From the NCBI GenBank assembly GCA_017999235.1, contig JAGOBN010000160.1, positions 1 through 7,984 of the forward strand: a DNA stretch of 7,984 bases, in the 5' to 3' direction. Of this stretch, positions 1 to 5,566 are shown piece by piece. Each line of letters opens with the position of its first letter. Within the stretch, counting starts at the first letter, position 1. The position numbers and the translations under genes are program-made. A model generated the notes under the pieces. It saw only the letters and a list, made by a program, of their open reading frames with translations. It was not told the DNA's origin and searched no databases. Origin of the DNA: Anaerolineales bacterium. Its GTDB lineage: Bacteria; Chloroflexota; Anaerolineae; Anaerolineales; UBA6663.

Positions 1-446
1 TATAACTGCGGCTCGGCCGTGGCGGAGGCCAGGGCGGCCGGCTCCAGCTTATAAGCGGGTTGGAAAACGCCCAGCCAGGCCACTTCCGCCTGGGCCGCCA
101 CCTCGGCCGCGATCTCCGGGGTCATGCGGACTTTGAAGGCGTAGTCCGGGATGTAATCCAGAACGGCCGCGCCCATTTGCGCGAGATGATCTTTCCAGGC
201 GGCTTGCACCGGCCCGCGAAACTGCACCAGATAGTAGCCCGCCTGGCGGGCGGGGTAGCCGGTAATGGTCAATTCCGGCGCAAGCGAGGGCCTCTGGCTG
301 AGGCCGGGCGTGAACGTGCCGGCGCGCAGATAAATGGGCGCGGATGAAATATCCAACTGGGCCTGGGTCGGGCTGACCTGGCCGGCGAATAAGGGCAGGG
401 CGAACAGCGCGGCGATCAAAAAGAAGTGGGTGAGGCGGACTCGCAT
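1..446 (-). CDS. Secreted protein, probable S8 (subtilisin-like) peptidase, N-terminal part only
   Basis: The reading frame is open from an ATG at 446 to the left window edge, so 148 residues are visible and the C-terminus lies outside. Residues 1-29 look like a signal peptide: basic MRVR, then a hydrophobic stretch at about 8-22, with likely cleavage after Gln-Ala near 28-29. Residues 58-135 contain a segment (YYLVQFRGPVQ at 71-81, then LDYIPDYAFKVRM at 96-108) that resembles the prodomain preceding the catalytic domain of many Chloroflexota S8 serine peptidases. The catalytic Asp/His/Ser region would be off the window, so the peptidase call is inferred from the prodomain alone. A GGAG Shine-Dalgarno sequence (455-458 on the minus strand) sits 8 bases before the ATG. 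The protein is probably exported and acts outside the cytoplasm. That it is a secreted protein is fairly certain; the family is less so. Confidence 0.65.
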   Translation of the reverse strand, partial: MRVRLTHFFLIAALFALPLFAGQVSPTQAQLDISSAPIYLRAGTFTPGLSQRPSLAPELTITGYPARQAGYYLVQFRGPVQAAWKDHLAQMGAAVLDYIPDYAFKVRMTPEIAAEVAAQAEVAWLGVFQPAYKLEPAALASATAEPQL

Positions 447-552
447 CGTCTGGGCTCCAAGAGTTGATGAGGCGGACGGACGATTGACGGCGGCGGCAAC
501 CCGATTTACAGCATCAGCCAGGCTCCTTCCAGCGCCTCCCGACTTAATAGAC

Positions 553-591
553 AAAACCAACCCCGCCTCGCAGTCGGCGGCGGGACGTTGG
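553..591 (-). terminator. Intrinsic terminator between rnhB and the secreted-protein gene
   Basis: Read on the minus strand, CCAAC (591-587) pairs with GTTGG (561-557), and CCCGCC (584-579) pairs with GGCGGG (567-562). The two helices stack with a two-base bulge and an 11-base loop. TTTT (556-553) follows directly. The T-run is only on this side, so the terminator works leftward. It could end the long minus-strand operon about 120 bases after rnhB, or act as an attenuator in the leader of the secreted-protein gene, because a candidate promoter lies just upstream (657-684). Confidence 0.7.
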
Positions 592-627
592 CCAGGGGTG
601 GCGGTTATTAGGGTTGTCTGTCTCTAA

Positions 628-640
628 ATCTAAGTTAGAT
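628..640. repeat. 13-base AT-rich perfect palindrome, possible operator
   Basis: ATCTAA and TTAGAT flank a single central G, giving a perfect inverted repeat. It is AT-rich inside otherwise GC-rich DNA. It lies about 10 bases downstream of the transcription start expected from the candidate promoter at 657-684, a place where a dimeric repressor could bind. No regulator is encoded nearby, so the operator role is inference. Confidence 0.3.
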
Positions 641-656
641 GAGTGGCAAACGCCAA

Positions 657-684
657 ATTAGCACAGAAGCGGGGCGGAAGTCAA
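657..684 (-). promoter_or_regulatory. Candidate leftward promoter after rnhB
   Basis: On the minus strand a -35-like TTGACT (684-679) is separated by 16 bases from GCTAAT (662-657). A TG dinucleotide one base before the hexamer gives an extended -10. Transcription would start near 650, run through the palindrome at 628-640 and meet the terminator at 553-591. It may serve the secreted-protein gene or make a short RNA. The match is reasonable but no experiment supports it. Confidence 0.4.
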
Positions 685-710
685 CAAAACTCTTTTCGGA
701 GAAGGTTGGA

Positions 711-1352
711 TCAGGGGGTGGCCCGGCCCAATAGCGCCGCGATCGGGCGGAAGGTCCGGCGGTGCATTTCGCTCGGCCCCAGTTCCAGCAGGGCGGCGCG
801 GTGGAGGGCGGTGCCGTAGCCTTTGTGCCGGGTGAAGGCATAGCCCGGATACAGCGCGTCGAGCTGCGTCATGAACCGGTCGCGGCTGACCTTGGCGATG
901 ATCGAGGCGGCCGCGATGCTCAACGAGACAGAGTCGCCGAAGTTGAGCCGGGTTTGTGGCAGCGGCACGTCGGCGCGCAGATCCACGGCGTCGATCAGCA
1001 GCGCCTGTGGTTGGATCGGCAGGATGCTCACCGCGCGCCGCATCGCGACCCGGGTGGCCGGCAGGATGCCGTCTCTGTCGATCTGGCGGGCGCTGGCGCC
1101 GCCCATCCCCACGGCCACGGCGGTCTGACGGATCAACAGGTACAAGCGCTCGCGCTGGCGGGCGGTCAACTGTTTGGAGTCGTTGACGCCGGCGTCCAGC
1201 AGCGCCGCCAGCTTCTCCGGCTGATCCAGCGGCAGGATGACGGCCGCCGCCATCACCGGGCCGGCCCACGCGCCGCGGCCGGCCTCGTCAATGCCGGCCA
1301 GCAGATGATGGCCCTGCCGGTGCAGTGCCTGTTCGAGGGAGAGATCCGGCAT
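711..1352 (-). CDS. rnhB: Ribonuclease HII
   Basis: This 213-residue protein cleaves the RNA strand of RNA-DNA hybrids. In bacteria RNase HII starts ribonucleotide excision repair by incising 5' of a single ribonucleotide in duplex DNA. It is cytoplasmic and needs a divalent metal. All family signatures are visible: the DEAGRG motif with Asp22 and Glu23, NDSKQL at 57-62, the third acidic residue in LLIDA (Asp121), the [17 protein letters not shown] block with Asp158 completing the DEDD site, and the RHKGYGT motif that follows. The length is normal for the family. The ATG at 1352 has no obvious Shine-Dalgarno sequence but places DEAGRG at the usual distance from the N-terminus. The gene lies 14 bases downstream of a glycosyltransferase gene and is the last of a six-gene run, so it is probably co-transcribed with envelope genes. 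Confidence 0.96.
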   Translation of the reverse strand: MPDLSLEQALHRQGHHLLAGIDEAGRGAWAGPVMAAAVILPLDQPEKLAALLDAGVNDSKQLTARQRERLYLLIRQTAVAVGMGGASARQIDRDGILPATRVAMRRAVSILPIQPQALLIDAVDLRADVPLPQTRLNFGDSVSLSIAAASIIAKVSRDRFMTQLDALYPGYAFTRHKGYGTALHRAALLELGPSEMHRRTFRPIAALLGRATP

Positions 1353-1366
1353 GGTTCGGTTGACGA

Positions 1367-2101
1367 TCAGGCCGCCGGCCGCCGGCCGTACAACCCGCGC
1401 GCCCAGTTGCGGCGGATGATCAGGATATCCCGCAGCATCCGCAGCGGATCGAGGATCGGATGGACGCGGCTTTCCGAGCGGTAGTACCAGTCCACCGGCA
1501 CTTCGATGATCTTGTAGCCGCGCTGGCGGGCGATGAACAGCGCCTCCACATCGAAGCTCATGCCGTCAAAGACCTGCACCCGGAAGAGATCCTCGGCGGC
1601 GGCGGCGCTGAAGAGCTTGAACCCGCACTGGGTGTCTTCAAAGCCGGGCAGCGCGAACCAGCTGACCAGGCTGCTGAAGACCCGGCCTTGAATGTGCCGG
1701 TAGGCCGGCTCATTGAAGCGGCGCGCTCCGGGCGCCTCGCGCGAGCCGATGGCGATATCGTAGCCCTCCAGGCGCGGGGGCAGGAACTTGGCCAGCTCTT
1801 CGATCGGCATGGAGAGGTCCACATCCGCGAAGAACCGATACGCGCCGCGCGCCGCCAGCATGCCGGTGCGGACCGCCAGCCCTTTGCCGCGGCCGCCTTC
1901 GCGCAGGACGCGCACGCGCGGATGGTCGGCCGCGAAGGCCTCGGCCACCACCGCCGTCAGATCCTGGCTGCCATTCTCCACGACCAGGATCTCGCTGAGG
2001 TAAGGCTGCTTGTCGAGATAGGCGTTGGCGGCGGCCAGGCTGGGCGGCAGACGGTGCTCTTCGTTGTGGGCAGGAAAGATCAGCGACAGAAAGACAGACA
2101 T
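1367..2101 (-). CDS. Family 2 glycosyltransferase, dolichyl-phosphate glucose synthase-like
   Basis: This 244-residue GT-A glycosyltransferase resembles the Alg5/DPG-synthase branch of family 2. Members transfer a sugar from a nucleotide-sugar to a polyprenyl phosphate on the cytoplasmic face of the membrane. Visible features are the N-terminal strand ending PAHNEE (10-15), VVENGSQD (40-47), the GRGKG phosphate-binding turn (70-74), the metal-binding FADVDLSMP with DVD at 93-95, and the DTQCGFKLF motif typical of this branch. No membrane segment is evident, so it is the soluble form rather than one with a GtrA-like or multi-pass tail. The ATG at 2101 starts directly on the first strand of the fold, with no clear Shine-Dalgarno sequence. 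It lies 35 bases after the preceding glycosyltransferase and 14 before rnhB. The acceptor is most likely undecaprenyl or another polyprenyl phosphate. The sugar cannot be read from the sequence. Confidence 0.9.
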   Translation of the reverse strand: MSVFLSLIFPAHNEEHRLPPSLAAANAYLDKQPYLSEILVVENGSQDLTAVVAEAFAADHPRVRVLREGGRGKGLAVRTGMLAARGAYRFFADVDLSMPIEELAKFLPPRLEGYDIAIGSREAPGARRFNEPAYRHIQGRVFSSLVSWFALPGFEDTQCGFKLFSAAAAEDLFRVQVFDGMSFDVEALFIARQRGYKIIEVPVDWYYRSESRVHPILDPLRMLRDILIIRRNWARGLYGRRPAA

Positions 2102-2136
2102 GGTGTGGCGACCAGGGCCGGCGGCCGAGCAGTGCG

Positions 2137-3075
2137 TTAGGCGTCGGTCAACAACCCGAGAATGTAGTCATCCGAGACGGTGCGGCTGGCCTGTACGGCG
2201 CGGCGTTTGGCCAGCATCCGCGGCAGGCCCAGCAGGCCCGCCCACTGCCCGCGCAGGCGGGCGCGGGCCGCGGCGCCGCGCCAGGCGCGCAGCGCCGCCA
2301 GCGTGATCCGCACTTGGCCGGCGATGATCTTCAGGCCGTGCCGGCGCCAGACACAGCCCGGCACATCCTTGGCCAGCAGATACAGGAAGTTGCGCCCGTC
2401 ATGAAAGCTGGCCGTCACGCCGCCGCCGCTGGCCGAAAGTTTATGATACACCACCGCCCGGGGCGCATACACCGCCGGCCAGCCGGCCAATTGGGCGCGC
2501 CAGGCCAGGTCCACATCCTCGCAGGAAAAGAAGAAGTCGTCGTCCAATAACCCGACTTGATCGAGCAGGGTCCGCCGGTACACGGCGCTGCCGCCGTTGG
2601 CCGAGAACACCGGCCCCTCTGGATATTGGCCGTGGTCGGTCTCCCAGACCCCGCGGTTGCCGGGCGTGCCGTCGGTCTTGAAGAGGTCGCCGGCGGTGTG
2701 CAGAATATCGCGCCGGTCAAAGAGCAGCATCTTGGACGCGATCAAGCCGGCGCGCGGGTGGCGCTCAAAGGCGGCCAGCACTTCGCGCAGCCAGTCCGGA
2801 TGTGCTTCGGTGTCGTTGTTGAGCAGCGCGAGAAAATCGCCGTGCGCCGCGCGCAGGCCGGCGTTGCAAGCGCCGGTGAAACCCAGGTTGCGGCCCAGCG
2901 CCAGCACCCGCACTTCCGGAAACTCACGCGCCAGCAAGTCCAGCGAGCCATCGGTCGAGCCGTTGTCGGCGATGAGGACCTCGAAGCCGCGCTCCGTCTG
3001 CGCGCGCAGCGCCGTCAGGCAGACCGGCAGATGGGCGGCCCCGTTCCAGTTGGGGATGATGACGGAGACCCGCAT
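2137..3075 (-). CDS. Family 2 glycosyltransferase, rhamnosyltransferase-like
   Basis: This 312-residue inverting glycosyltransferase has a GT-A fold. Features in order: VSVIIPNWNG at 3-12, IADNGSTDGS at 35-44, the metal-binding LLNNDTE with Asn-Asn-Asp at 86-88, a glycine-rich acceptor-side segment FSANGGSAVYRR at 157-168, and the catalytic-region motif EDVDL at 186-190. The C-terminal 70 residues are basic and Ala/Leu/Arg-rich, with no clear membrane helix, and could associate peripherally with the membrane. This motif set is common among polysaccharide and O-antigen glycosyltransferases, including rhamnosyltransferases. The rmlD gene 33 bases upstream makes a dTDP-rhamnose donor plausible, but specificity cannot be proven from sequence. 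The ATG at 3075 begins directly on the first beta strand. Its upstream region holds a GC palindrome rather than a Shine-Dalgarno sequence. Confidence 0.92.
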   Translation of the reverse strand: MRVSVIIPNWNGAAHLPVCLTALRAQTERGFEVLIADNGSTDGSLDLLAREFPEVRVLALGRNLGFTGACNAGLRAAHGDFLALLNNDTEAHPDWLREVLAAFERHPRAGLIASKMLLFDRRDILHTAGDLFKTDGTPGNRGVWETDHGQYPEGPVFSANGGSAVYRRTLLDQVGLLDDDFFFSCEDVDLAWRAQLAGWPAVYAPRAVVYHKLSASGGGVTASFHDGRNFLYLLAKDVPGCVWRRHGLKIIAGQVRITLAALRAWRGAAARARLRGQWAGLLGLPRMLAKRRAVQASRTVSDDYILGLLTDA

Positions 3076-3087
3076 ACGACGGTGCGC

Positions 3088-3104
3088 GCCGGCCGGCGGC
3101 CGGC
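3088..3104. repeat. 17-base GC palindrome before the glycosyltransferase start
   Basis: GCCGGCC and GGCCGGC flank a GGC spacer as a perfect inverted repeat in the 33-base gap between rmlD and the glycosyltransferase. In the mRNA it would fold into a 7-bp GC hairpin ending 12 bases before the ATG at 3075. No T-run follows, so it is not a terminator. It could modulate translation or stabilise RNA, or it may simply reflect the many GGCCGG words in this genome. Confidence 0.4.
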
Positions 3105-3108
3105 CCGG

Positions 3109-3933
3109 TTAGGCTTTCAGAAATTCAGCCAGGGCGGCCTGCCAGGGGCGCAGGGTAATCCCCAGCGCGGCGGCGGCCTGATTGGCCAGCGGCGAGAACT
3201 TGGGCGGCGTGGACGGACGCGGATAATCGGCCAGGGTGATGGCGTCGACGGGGATGTGGGCGCGCCCGCTGGTATCCAGGATGTGCCGGGCGTAGTCATA
3301 GCGCGAACAATAGCCAGCATTGGTGAGATGGTAGATGCCGAAGCGGCCCGAGCCCACCAGCTGCACGATGCCGTCGGCCAGGTCATCCACAAACGTGGGG
3401 TTGGCGATCTCATCGGTGACCACGCTCAGCCGGCCTTTTTCATCGGCCAATTGCAGGATGCGATGGACAAAGTTGCGGCCGCCGCGCCCGGTCAGCCAGG
3501 AGGTGCGGATGATAAAAAACTGGCGGGTGAGCTGGGCGGTGAACCACTCGCCGGCCCGCTTGGAGGCCGCGTAGGGATTGAGGGGATTGGGGGTGTCGAA
3601 CTCCAGATAGGGCGCGCCTTTGGTCCCGTCAAAGACCTCGTTGGTGCTGATGTAGACCAGGGCCGCGCCGGCGCGCGCCGCGGCCAGGGCCACGTTCTGC
3701 GTTCCCAGGCCGTTGGCGTGATAAGCGGCCTGCGGGTCGCGGGCCGCGCCGTCCACATCGGTCATGGCCGCGCAGTGGACAATCACCTCCGGGCGCTGCT
3801 CGGCCACGATCGATTCAATGGCGCCGGCCTCGGTGATGTTCACCTCGGGCAGGTCCACGCCCGTGGCCGAGGGCCAACGCGCCTGCAGCGCGCGGCCAAG
3901 TTGTCCCTTGTGTCCGGTGATGAGGATGCGCAC
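3109..3933 (-). CDS. rfbD: dTDP-4-dehydrorhamnose reductase
   Basis: This 274-residue cytoplasmic enzyme would reduce dTDP-4-dehydro-L-rhamnose to dTDP-L-rhamnose with NAD(P)H, the last step of donor synthesis for rhamnosylated glycans. It is an extended short-chain dehydrogenase. Visible features are the nucleotide-binding GHKGQLG at 7-13, HCAAMTDVD at 53-61, ISTNEVFDG at 95-103 (in place of the more common STDYVFDG), the catalytic Tyr121 and Lys125 in YAASK, a RTSWL segment, and NPTFVDDLADGI before the substrate-side domain. The start is a GTG at 3933, chosen because AGGAG lies 7 bases upstream and the nucleotide-binding strand begins at once. A TATAAT box lies further upstream at 3959-3964. 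The rmlA, rmlB and rmlC partners are not in the window, so they must be elsewhere. Another sugar-nucleotide reductase activity is possible but less likely. Confidence 0.88.
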   Translation of the reverse strand: MRILITGHKGQLGRALQARWPSATGVDLPEVNITEAGAIESIVAEQRPEVIVHCAAMTDVDGAARDPQAAYHANGLGTQNVALAAARAGAALVYISTNEVFDGTKGAPYLEFDTPNPLNPYAASKRAGEWFTAQLTRQFFIIRTSWLTGRGGRNFVHRILQLADEKGRLSVVTDEIANPTFVDDLADGIVQLVGSGRFGIYHLTNAGYCSRYDYARHILDTSGRAHIPVDAITLADYPRPSTPPKFSPLANQAAAALGITLRPWQAALAEFLKA

Positions 3934-3940
3934 GAGTTAT

Positions 3941-3945
3941 CTCCT
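3941..3945 (-). promoter_or_regulatory. Shine-Dalgarno site deciding the GTG start of rfbD
   Basis: The minus strand reads AGGAG, then 7 bases, then GTG at 3933. This is the best ribosome-binding site in the minus-strand cluster and fixes a non-ATG start. The other genes of the cluster lack a clear one. Confidence 0.75.
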
Positions 3946-3958
3946 GGGTTCGCGCGCC

Positions 3959-3964
3959 ATTATA
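3959..3964 (-). promoter_or_regulatory. Candidate -10 box upstream of rfbD
   Basis: The minus strand reads exactly TATAAT here, 25 bases before the GTG start and within the 48-base gap after the NERD-like gene. Transcription would begin near 3952, leaving a short leader that carries the AGGAG site. No convincing -35 hexamer is present at the usual distance. It could be an internal promoter that lets the sugar genes be expressed apart from the two upstream genes. Confidence 0.4.
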
Positions 3965-3981
3965 GCTGAAGGGCCGGGGCC

Positions 3982-4704
3982 TCAGGGCGTGGTGGCGATC
4001 AGATAGATGAAGGTTGAGAACAAGCAGCAATTGCCCAGGACGGCCAGGCCCAGCACCAGCAGCTGCTGGCCGGTCAGGGCGCCCAAGCGGGGGTAGCGGC
4101 GGCTGAGCCAGGCTGGTCCGCCGGCTGGGCGCGGCGCGGCGGCGCTGGGCGCCGGGGGCTTGGTCCGGCCGGTGAGCACGTTCACGGCCTCGGGCACCGC
4201 CAGCGGGGCGGCCGGCGCGTGCTGCGGCATCACGTCCCGCACAAATTCGGCGATCTCGTCCACAAAGAGGACGATGTCCAGTCCGGGGATGGCGAAATCA
4301 CGCGGGGCGTTGGGCGTGGTGACGATGAGGGCCTGACGGGCGCCAAACCCGGCCGGCCCCAAATGCGCCTGGATCTCGGCCAGCCGGCTGCGGGCTTGGC
4401 TGGCGATGGTGCTGAACGGGACCGGCTGGACGCTTTGTTTGGTGTAATCCCAGTGCATCCACACGCCGGCGTTGTTCACCAGGCTGGCCAGGGTCAGCTG
4501 CTCCAGGTGCCAGATGCCCTCCGGCCCCACCAGCACCAGGCCGAGCTTGTCGGTGGCCTCTGGCAGGGTGAGATGGCGCAGCATCACATGCTGGTCGTCC
4601 AGCACTTTGCCAAAGTGCGCCAGGACTAGGTCTTCGCCGGCTTTTTCCCGGCCGCCGCGCAGAAATTCGGTGAGCCCGCTGGGGACGACGTCTATGATCC
4701 GCAT
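3982..4704 (-). CDS. Degenerate NERD-like domain protein with C-terminal membrane anchor
   Basis: This 240-residue protein has no certain function. Residues 20-90 resemble the nuclease-related NERD domain: a GED motif (23-25), then ILVGP-like LVLVGPEGIWHLE at 56-68. In catalytic NERD domains the strand pair carries an Asp before the VGP and a Glu-x-Lys after it. Here Gly55 replaces the Asp and Glu68-Gln-Leu replaces Glu-x-Lys, so nuclease activity is unlikely. Residues 105-165 form a second alpha/beta segment, 170-205 a Pro/Ala-rich linker, and 213-236 one hydrophobic helix that would anchor the protein by its tail with the domain in the cytoplasm. The ATG at 4704 has no Shine-Dalgarno sequence but lies 7 bases after a TATAGT box, as in leaderless genes. 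The frame stays open for 224 codons upstream, but that stretch is only the shadow of the neighbouring gene. Family resemblance is moderately certain; the role is unknown. Confidence 0.75.
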   Translation of the reverse strand: MRIIDVVPSGLTEFLRGGREKAGEDLVLAHFGKVLDDQHVMLRHLTLPEATDKLGLVLVGPEGIWHLEQLTLASLVNNAGVWMHWDYTKQSVQPVPFSTIASQARSRLAEIQAHLGPAGFGARQALIVTTPNAPRDFAIPGLDIVLFVDEIAEFVRDVMPQHAPAAPLAVPEAVNVLTGRTKPPAPSAAAPRPAGGPAWLSRRYPRLGALTGQQLLVLGLAVLGNCCLFSTFIYLIATTP

Positions 4705-4711
4705 GCCCGCC

Positions 4712-4739
4712 ACTATAAGCCGATCAACCAAAAAAGCAA
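4712..4739 (-). promoter_or_regulatory. Candidate promoter of the NERD-like gene, leaderless type
   Basis: On the minus strand TTGCTT (4739-4734), a 16-base spacer and TATAGT (4717-4712) are followed by 7 bases and the ATG at 4704. The -10 matches consensus at five of six positions; the -35 is weak. The spacing to the ATG predicts a start site at or next to the start codon, which fits the absence of a Shine-Dalgarno sequence. Confidence 0.45.
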
Positions 4740-4753
4740 CTGGTTTAAACCAG
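4740..4753. repeat. 14-base perfect palindrome over the end of the phospholipase-like gene
   Basis: CTGGTTTAAACCAG is a perfect palindrome that includes the TAA stop of the phospholipase-like gene (4745-4747). It abuts the -35-like hexamer of the next gene's candidate promoter. As RNA it could form a 5-bp stem with a UUAA loop, followed after a few bases by six U (4735-4730), a weak terminator. As DNA it could be an operator just upstream of the promoter. Both roles are inference. Confidence 0.35.
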
Positions 4754-5497
4754 GCCGCCGGCCCAATAAGTTGGCAAGAGTTGGGCGGTGCGCGCCAGGG
4801 CGGCGGTGCGGTAGGCCGCCAGCCGGTCGGCCGGGACGCGCGCAAAGACGCGGGCCTGCATCGCCTCTGGCGAGCTGACCAGGGCGTGGAAGGCCGCCGG
4901 CTCCACCCCCATGCGCTCGGCAAAGACCGTGACCGTGGCGGATTGGCCGTCGGCATGCAGCTGGTGGGCCACTTGGTCGCGCCAGGTGGATAAGTGCCGG
5001 TCCTCGACAAACGGCAGCCAGGCGGCCGGCCGGGCGTCGGCCAGCGCCGTGCCGGTGCCGGCCGGCAGCGCCGGTTGATCGGCGGCATCCCAATGGGCGC
5101 GTAAGGCGTTGTGGAGATAGACGCGCTCGGCGAACGTCGCCCAGCGCTGGGCCGGCCCAAACACCGGCTCGAAGATCTCGCGCACCCAGGCGACGTCGAA
5201 TTCCAGGTGGGCCAGGTAGCCGGCCAGGAACGCGGCCTGGGCGGGCGGCAGCCGCCGCGGCGCGGCCAGCTGGGGGTGCTGGCGCAGCAGCGCGGCCTGG
5301 GCCGGCGGGGAGGCCGCCAGCGGGACGGTGAAGAAGTGCGTGGCCTCGCGCGGCTGGCCGGAGACCGTTTGCACATCCGGCGCGATGTTGCCCAGCAGGA
5401 AGGCCGGCCACTCGGCCGCCAGCGCCTGGCGCAGGGCGGGCGGCAGGTGCGGCTGTAAATCGCAGGCGATCCGCAGGTGATTAAAGGGCGTGGGCAT
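4745..5497 (-). CDS. Zinc-dependent phospholipase C-like protein
   Basis: This 250-residue protein begins MPTPFNHLRIA and carries the motif pattern of the zinc-dependent phospholipase C family: FLLGNIAPDV (33-42, with Asp41), a conserved His54 in the segment REATHFF, then FLAGYLAHLEFDVAW (90-104) with His97 and Asp101. These His and Asp residues are the likely metal ligands. Bacterial members of this group are mostly uncharacterised, so hydrolysis of phospholipids is a family-level assumption. No signal peptide or membrane helix is visible, which suggests a cytoplasmic protein rather than a secreted phospholipase. The frame extends further upstream to 5788, but the ATG at 5497 is chosen because the family-typical N-terminus starts there and the extension would overlap the divergent gene. 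It is the first gene of the minus-strand cluster, 40 bases before the NERD-like gene. Confidence 0.8.
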   Translation of the reverse strand: MPTPFNHLRIACDLQPHLPPALRQALAAEWPAFLLGNIAPDVQTVSGQPREATHFFTVPLAASPPAQAALLRQHPQLAAPRRLPPAQAAFLAGYLAHLEFDVAWVREIFEPVFGPAQRWATFAERVYLHNALRAHWDAADQPALPAGTGTALADARPAAWLPFVEDRHLSTWRDQVAHQLHADGQSATVTVFAERMGVEPAAFHALVSSPEAMQARVFARVPADRLAAYRTAALARTAQLLPTYWAGGLV

Positions 5498-5542
5498 GGT
5501 TAGAAACCGGCGGCGGCACGGCGCGTATGAATAGGCGGGGGG

Positions 5543-5550
5543 AGTATAAT
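5543..5550. promoter_or_regulatory. Overlapping divergent -10 boxes
   Basis: The plus strand has TATAAT at 5545-5550 facing the NfeD-type protease gene. The minus strand has TATACT at 5548-5543 facing the phospholipase-like gene. They share four bases in a 69-base spacer between the two starts. Neither has a clear -35 hexamer. On the plus side the leader would be only about 10 bases and still contain GAGG (5558-5561), 5 bases before the ATG at 5567. Confidence 0.4.
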
Positions 5551-5566
5551 CAATTTTGAGGTCACC

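Noticed and set aside
446..540. Possible riboswitch in the leader of the secreted peptidase gene, suggested by a GGGTTGCCG segment like the 3' part of c-di-GMP-I aptamers.
   Set aside because: The other conserved blocks and the second helix of that aptamer cannot be found, and the available length is too short. A covariance-model scan would settle it.
762..1484. A 240-codon plus-strand open frame opposite rnhB.
   Set aside because: RNase HII on the minus strand has all its catalytic motifs. The plus frame has no domain and spans the gap between two genes.
2557..3969. A 470-codon plus-strand open frame opposite the glycosyltransferase and rfbD genes.
   Set aside because: It is antisense to two genes with clear motifs, has no recognisable domain or start site, and arises from GC-rich codon use that removes stops on the opposite strand.
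4705..5376. A 224-codon in-frame upstream extension of the NERD-like gene.
   Set aside because: It lies over the phospholipase-like gene in another frame and translates to Arg/Pro/Ser-rich low-complexity sequence. The natural N-terminus is at 4704.
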